A stretch of DNA of 61,027 nt from Candidatus Saccharibacteria bacterium UBA1235 (lineage in GTDB: Bacteria > Patescibacteriota > Saccharimonadia > Saccharimonadales > Saccharimonadaceae). Position 1 is the first letter of the stretch, and each line of letters opens with the position of its first letter. Shown here piece by piece: positions 57,374-61,027 of the stretch. The notes beneath the pieces were generated by a model. The model ran no database searches and was not told the DNA's origin. It saw nothing but the letters and a program-made list of their open reading frames with translations. The translations under genes and the position numbers were made by a program. The stretch spans positions 1 through 61,027 of the forward strand of contig DBWP01000001.1 in NCBI GenBank assembly GCA_002309075.1, in the 5' to 3' direction.

Positions 57374-59488
57374 TTATACCTTATTTATGACTGGAATCAC
57401 AATCGGTGTATGGCCAGTCGCATCAAATAAGATATGTGTAATGTCTTCCTTGATCTCTTCTTTTAAGACTTTCATCTCTGGATCCGTCGAGATCGACTTA
57501 TCTGTTTTCTGACGAAGATAATGTCGAATTTTCCCTATCAATTCTTCGGAATTATCAAGATAAATAAACGCACGCGAAACAATATCCGGCGTCTTCATTA
57601 AATGTCCAGTCTTTTTATTTAGTGTCAAAACTATTACAAAAATCCCTTCACGCGAAATATGAATTCTGTCCTTTACGACCGCCTCATGCACTGGTTGATC
57701 TGCATCGTCATAAAGTTTATTCCCGACGTGAATTCTTCCACATTTCCGAATTGTCTTATCCGGCATAAGTTCTACAATATCACCATCATCCGCAATCAAA
57801 ATATGATCTCGTGAAATCCCTACTACATTCTCCGCCATCTCTGCATTATGCTCGAGCATATAAAATTCACCGTGATATGGCATATAATTCTTCGGTTGCA
57901 TTCTAGTTACAAAATCTACATGGTCTTCATAATATGCATGCCCAGAAAGGTGCAATGGCCCAATATTCGTAAGATGTGTCTTTCCATTCTGGATCACTTG
58001 TGCACCTTCACGAAGTAAGCCGTCAACCGTATTTACCACGTGAGGCTCATTCCCTGGAATCGGGTTAGACGAGAATACGATCGTGTCGGTTGCTTTAATT
58101 TTAATATATTTATGGGCTCCTGTAACCATACGGTTAAGTACCGCGTTAAGTTCACCTTGCGAACCCGTACAAACTATACAAACCTTGTTGTCTGGAAGTT
58201 TGATGATATCTTCCATTTTTACAATTGTGTCTTTTGGAACCTTAATAGACTTTGCTCGAAGCGCCACCTCAACGTTATTAATCATCGAAAAGCCAGAAAA
58301 TGCCACTTTACGACCTCTAGCCGCTGCTTCTTTCAAAATTAATTCAATACGAGAAATTTGTGATGAGAAACACGAAATAATCACGCGTCCATCCGCATAA
58401 TGATCCATTACTCGCCCAAGATTTTCGCCTACATCATATTCTGAATGCGGATGACGACCCGGCGAATCAATATTTGTCGATTCGTTCACCATAAGATCGA
58501 CGCCTTCTTTTGCTACAATTTCATCAATTCTCTCATAATCAGTCTGGACACCCATTGGTTTCTCTTCGTGACGCCAGTCACCAGAGAAATAAATTAAGCC
58601 ATTTGGGGTTCTTACAACGATCGCTGCATTCCCTGGAATAGAATGTAGAGTATGTATAAATTCTACTGAAAAATTCTCAGAAACCTTAATTTTTTCATGT
58701 TTAAACGGATTCACAACTTGATAATTCATTTCTGGAACATCTTCAAGCTCTGACATTTGTTTTTTAATCATACCGATTGTAAAATCGGTCGCATAAATCG
58801 GCGTAAGATTCGAGAATTTTGGCAATAAATGCCTACATGCTCCAATATGATCAAGATGAGCATGTGTAAAACAAATTGCCTTAACCTTATCACGGTTATC
58901 TTCAAGATATTTAATATCTGGAATCAAATAGTTTACGCCAGGATAATCATCCCCAGCAAACAAAACACCCATATCAATCACAATCATTTCCGACTTATAC
59001 TCAATGATTGTCATATTTTTACCAATACCAAACTCACCCACACCACCAATTGGAATAATTCTCACCGCCTCAGGATCTGGGCGCATAGTTTTTAGTTGTG
59101 CATTAGTAATTTGCTCGCCATTATAGCCATTATAACGAGATTTGTTTACTGGGAGACCAATAATATGCTGTGTCGCCTGAGCATTTACGTCTTGTGAAAG
59201 CATCCTTTGATGATGCACCATATCACCTTTTTTCGTCGAGACCGATAAGTTAACCTTTCGCTTTTCCGCTTCAACTTTAGCCTTTGACTTCGCCGGAGCC
59301 TGTTTTTTAGCACTTTTCGCTGGCTTGTTAGCTTTTTTGGTTACTAATTTCTCATCTTTCCCACCTGGCTGAAAATTTGAATTGAAATTTCGTCTTTGCG
59401 ATTCTTCAAATTGCCTTTTTATATCTGGCAATCTCTCCGCCCTTGATTTTAGGAGCCGGGCGCGACGCTCTTCTTCTTTTTTATTCAT
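57374..59488 (-). CDS. rnj: Ribonuclease J
   Basis: RNase J is a metallo-beta-lactamase-fold 5' exonuclease and endonuclease for mRNA decay and rRNA maturation. The 704-residue protein has a charged, low-complexity N-terminal extension of about 140 residues (KKANKPAKSAKKQAPAKSKA), then RIIPIGGVGEFGIGKNMTII, the zinc motif CFTHAHLDHIGA (about 210), FSGDWRHEEKP, the beta-CASP region VIISCFSSQISRIELIL, SGHAYYEDHVDFV, and a C-terminal domain. TGATATAAT (minus strand, about 59525-59533) and AAAGGA before the ATG give a leader of about 30 nt. It is divergent from nusA. Confidence 0.93.
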   Translation of the reverse strand: MNKKEEERRARLLKSRAERLPDIKRQFEESQRRNFNSNFQPGGKDEKLVTKKANKPAKSAKKQAPAKSKAKVEAEKRKVNLSVSTKKGDMVHHQRMLSQDVNAQATQHIIGLPVNKSRYNGYNGEQITNAQLKTMRPDPEAVRIIPIGGVGEFGIGKNMTIIEYKSEMIVIDMGVLFAGDDYPGVNYLIPDIKYLEDNRDKVKAICFTHAHLDHIGACRHLLPKFSNLTPIYATDFTIGMIKKQMSELEDVPEMNYQVVNPFKHEKIKVSENFSVEFIHTLHSIPGNAAIVVRTPNGLIYFSGDWRHEEKPMGVQTDYERIDEIVAKEGVDLMVNESTNIDSPGRHPHSEYDVGENLGRVMDHYADGRVIISCFSSQISRIELILKEAAARGRKVAFSGFSMINNVEVALRAKSIKVPKDTIVKMEDIIKLPDNKVCIVCTGSQGELNAVLNRMVTGAHKYIKIKATDTIVFSSNPIPGNEPHVVNTVDGLLREGAQVIQNGKTHLTNIGPLHLSGHAYYEDHVDFVTRMQPKNYMPYHGEFYMLEHNAEMAENVVGISRDHILIADDGDIVELMPDKTIRKCGRIHVGNKLYDDADQPVHEAVVKDRIHISREGIFVIVLTLNKKTGHLMKTPDIVSRAFIYLDNSEELIGKIRHYLRQKTDKSISTDPEMKVLKEEIKEDITHILFDATGHTPIVIPVINKV

Positions 59489-59627
59489 AAGTTTCCTTTT
59501 AATTACAAGTAAAATCTGTTATCTCTATTATATCAAACTTCTTGCATTTTTTCAACTCATTTGCTATAATAAATATATACAGTAATTAACCGACCGAAAG
59601 GCCGGTTGTTTTAATAGAAAGGATAAA
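59489..59627. promoter_or_regulatory. Divergent promoter region and nusA leader hairpin
   Basis: Leftward: TGATATAAT for RNase J. Rightward: TTGCAT (59542-59547), a 17-bp spacer and TATAAT (59565-59570) with upstream TGC for nusA. The nusA leader (from about 59577) holds a GNRA-capped hairpin AACCGACC-GAAA-GGCCGGTT (59589-59608) followed by a U-rich run and AAAGGA before the ATG. This could support feedback by NusA through attenuation, which is inference. Confidence 0.7.
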
Positions 59628-60731
59628 ATGGAAAATCTAGATTTGAAGCAGATGTCCGCGATGGTTGACATTATTGCTGAAGAAAAAGGCTTACCAAAAG
59701 ACACTGTCCTTAATGTTATCGAGCAAGCTATTGCTGCTGCTTGGCGTAAAGATAATGGTGATCGCGAAATGAATGTTCGCGCAGCCCTTAATACCAAAAC
59801 TGGTGACGCTGAAGTTTTTGTCGCTCGAGAAGTTATTGAAGATGGTTTAGCCTACAACCCATCAACCGAAATTCCTCTAGCTGAGGCTGGAGAAGGCGCT
59901 AAGATTGGCGATATCGTTGAGGAATCCCATAAAGTTACGGCTTTTGGACGTGTTGCCGCCCAAACTGCAAAACAAGTTGTTGTTCAAAGGCTTCGCGAAG
60001 CTGAAAATGATGCAGTTATCGCTGAATTTGAAGATAAATTAAAGACTGTAGTAACGGGTACGGTTTCTCGTGTTGAGCCACGCCTTGTCCGTATTGACCT
60101 CGGCCGTGCAAATGGTATCATGCCACGTTCCGAACAAATTGACGGAGAATATTATACCGTCGGAAGCCGACTTAAGGTTTACGTTAAGAAAATTGAACGC
60201 GGCGACAAGGGTGCACAGCTCGTTCTTTCACGTGGTTGCCCGGAATTCGTAGAATACTTATTCCGCCAAGAAGTACCTGAACTTGAAAATGGTACCGTAG
60301 AAATTAAAGGTATCGCCCGAGAAGCAGGTCGTCGCACTAAGATTGCAGTTACTTCTACAATGAACGGCGTCGATCCAGTTGGTACCTTCGTAGGTGGCCG
60401 CGGTATTCGCGTACAAGCCGTCATGAATGAAATTGGCGAAAGAGAAAAGATCGACATTATTACTTGGAGCGATAATCCTTCTGAATATATTCGCGAAGCT
60501 CTCTCTCCAGCTGAAATCAATAAGGTTGAGATTAATGATAAAAAAGCTAAGGTGTTTGTTTCTGAAGACCAACAATCTATCGCTATTGGTAAACAAGGTC
60601 AAAATGTTCGCCTAGCTTCAAAACTTACTGGTTACGATATTGATATTGAGCTTATCAAATCCACGCCAAAGAAAAAGAAGACTAACGTTGAGGATTCATT
60701 GCTTTCCGCAATAGAAGAATCGGAAGAATAA
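59628..60731 (+). CDS. nusA: Transcription termination/antitermination protein NusA
   Basis: NusA binds RNA polymerase and RNA to control pausing, termination and rRNA antitermination. The 367-residue protein has the N-terminal polymerase-binding domain (VIEQAIAAAWRKDNGDREM), an S1 domain (about 130-200, GTVSRVEPRLVRIDLGRANG), KH1 (VGTFVGGRGIRVQAVMNEI, about 245) and KH2 (SIAIGKQGQNVRLASKLTGY, about 312). The long acidic C-terminal repeats of E. coli NusA are absent, as in Gram-positives. It is transcribed toward the end of an rRNA operon with a terminator between. Confidence 0.95.
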   Translation: MENLDLKQMSAMVDIIAEEKGLPKDTVLNVIEQAIAAAWRKDNGDREMNVRAALNTKTGDAEVFVAREVIEDGLAYNPSTEIPLAEAGEGAKIGDIVEESHKVTAFGRVAAQTAKQVVVQRLREAENDAVIAEFEDKLKTVVTGTVSRVEPRLVRIDLGRANGIMPRSEQIDGEYYTVGSRLKVYVKKIERGDKGAQLVLSRGCPEFVEYLFRQEVPELENGTVEIKGIAREAGRRTKIAVTSTMNGVDPVGTFVGGRGIRVQAVMNEIGEREKIDIITWSDNPSEYIREALSPAEINKVEINDKKAKVFVSEDQQSIAIGKQGQNVRLASKLTGYDIDIELIKSTPKKKKTNVEDSLLSAIEESEE

Positions 60732-60761
60732 AAAAATCCCCCTTTAAGGGGGATTTTTTTA
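60732..60761. terminator. Bidirectional terminator between nusA and the rRNA operon
   Basis: AAAAAATCCCCCTTTAAGGGGGATTTTTTT is a perfect hairpin with A and T tracts. It ends nusA rightward and the rRNA operon leftward, just beyond 5S. Confidence 0.9.
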
Positions 60762-60762
60762 T

Positions 60763-60873
60763 AATTTGGCACCTTCCTAGTTTCCCGCATCAGCAGTATA
60801 ATCGGCGCGACTGGGCTTGACTTCTGTGTTCGGAATGGGAACAGGTATTACCCCAGCGCTATGGGCACCAAAT
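60763..60873 (-). rRNA. rrf: 5S ribosomal RNA
   Basis: The minus strand reads TTGGTGCCCATAGCGCTGGG..., then CCTGTTCCCATTCCGAACAC, AGAAGTCAAGCCCAG and GATGCGGGAAACTAGGAAGG. The loop B/C region CCAUUCCGAACACAGAAGU is diagnostic. The terminal stem (AATTTGGTGCC with GGTGCCAAATT) closes the molecule at about 111 nt, and exact ends may differ by a few bases. Confidence 0.93.
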
Positions 60874-60924
60874 TATAACAAAGAGACGTCTTTGTTATTA
60901 TTGATGTCCATAAGGTGTAGATTT

Positions 60925-61027
60925 TAATGACGTCACGACGTTTATCAAGCGTCGATTGCTAGCTATGTCTCCCAAGCTTTCACCGCAACCAAAGTTATAG
61001 TGAAAACTTGGAACATAAAAAGGCGAT
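60925..61027 (-). rRNA. rrl: 3' end of 23S ribosomal RNA (runs off the window)
   Basis: Read on the minus strand, the segment GTGAAAGCTTGGGAGACATA followed by GCTAGCAATCGACGCTTGAT and CGTCGTGACGTC aligns by eye with the last helices of 23S rRNA (the UGUAAGC...GAGCUAAC...ACUAAU...CCGUGAGG region). Its place just upstream of 5S fits a 16S-23S-5S operon. The exact 3' end is uncertain. The 50 bases between it and 5S are spacer. Confidence 0.65.

Noticed and set aside
1..61027. Alternative genetic code with UGA as glycine
   Set aside because: A full RF2 is encoded and several genes (secA, the histidine kinase, the racemase) end at TGA exactly where the family should end.
1..61027. CRISPR arrays, transposases, integrases or phage genes
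   Set aside because: No regularly spaced repeats and no such proteins were seen on either strand.

Overview
The window looks like a chromosome segment of a small-genome Candidate Phyla Radiation bacterium, most likely Saccharibacteria (TM7). This is inferred from gene content and style, not from a database search. The genes are tightly packed, the DNA is AT-rich, tRNAs encode their own CCA, the proteins are short versions of core housekeeping families, MurA carries an XRE-type helix-turn-helix, and the envelope genes resemble Gram-positive wall-polymer genes. A normal RF2 is present and genes end in TGA as well as TAA, so UGA is a stop here (unlike Gracilibacteria/Absconditabacteria).

Layout. 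1-13830: a truncated surface-protein gene, prfB, dus, murD, then leftward operons serS-hpf-secA-M16 peptidase, (YabE-like 3D protein)-rsmA, and hisS-(CPTC membrane protein)-dsbA. 13871-14204: tRNA-Phe, tRNA-Lys and tRNA-Val with two hairpins between the last two. 14267-31163: rarA, glyS-ppa, a sensorless histidine kinase/response regulator pair coupled to recO, xseA/xseB, a lipid-flippase-like protein, a tRNA methyltransferase with rpmA, tyrS, rnhA, uvrD, murA and pgk. 31224-41619: tRNA-Glu with a decayed partial copy, pyk, a secreted FISUMP-type protein, a secreted SleB-like protein that looks acquired, ligA, and lemA-htpX. 41702-56581: a surface-glycan island bracketed by tRNA-Gly and tRNA-Leu and interrupted by tRNA-Cys. 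It holds a Wzy-like protein, HAD phosphatase, LicC-like nucleotidyltransferase, racemase, TagB/F-like transferase, Wzx-like flippase, GT4, TagA, LCP ligase, a Ca2+/Na+ exchanger, GT8/PlsC/GT8 and an acyltransferase. 56602-61027: a short thioredoxin reductase, RNase J, nusA, and the distal end of a leftward rRNA operon (5S and the 23S 3' end).

How it works together. Most genes serve translation, replication/repair, secretion and glycolysis. The island reads as one pathway that activates an alcohol phosphate or sugar, builds a lipid-linked polymer, flips it, and attaches it to the wall through the LCP protein, like wall teichoic acid but with Wzx/Wzy-type parts.

The most unusual signals are: (1) a stereotyped extended -10 box (usually TGATATAAT or TGNTATAAT) lying 6-7 nt before the start codon of about nineteen first genes, implying widespread leaderless mRNAs, while operon-internal genes keep Shine-Dalgarno sites; (2) long palindromic insertions inside or at the ends of genes (rarA, tRNA methyltransferase, ligA, xseA), two of which share a GC-rich core; (3) a tRNA-Gly in which the universal G19-C56 tertiary pair is replaced by U19-A56; (4) an unassigned structured RNA candidate with a near-consensus promoter near 11100; (5) a LigA without zinc-finger cysteines and a thioredoxin reductase missing much of its NADPH domain. 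No CRISPR array, transposase or phage module was seen.
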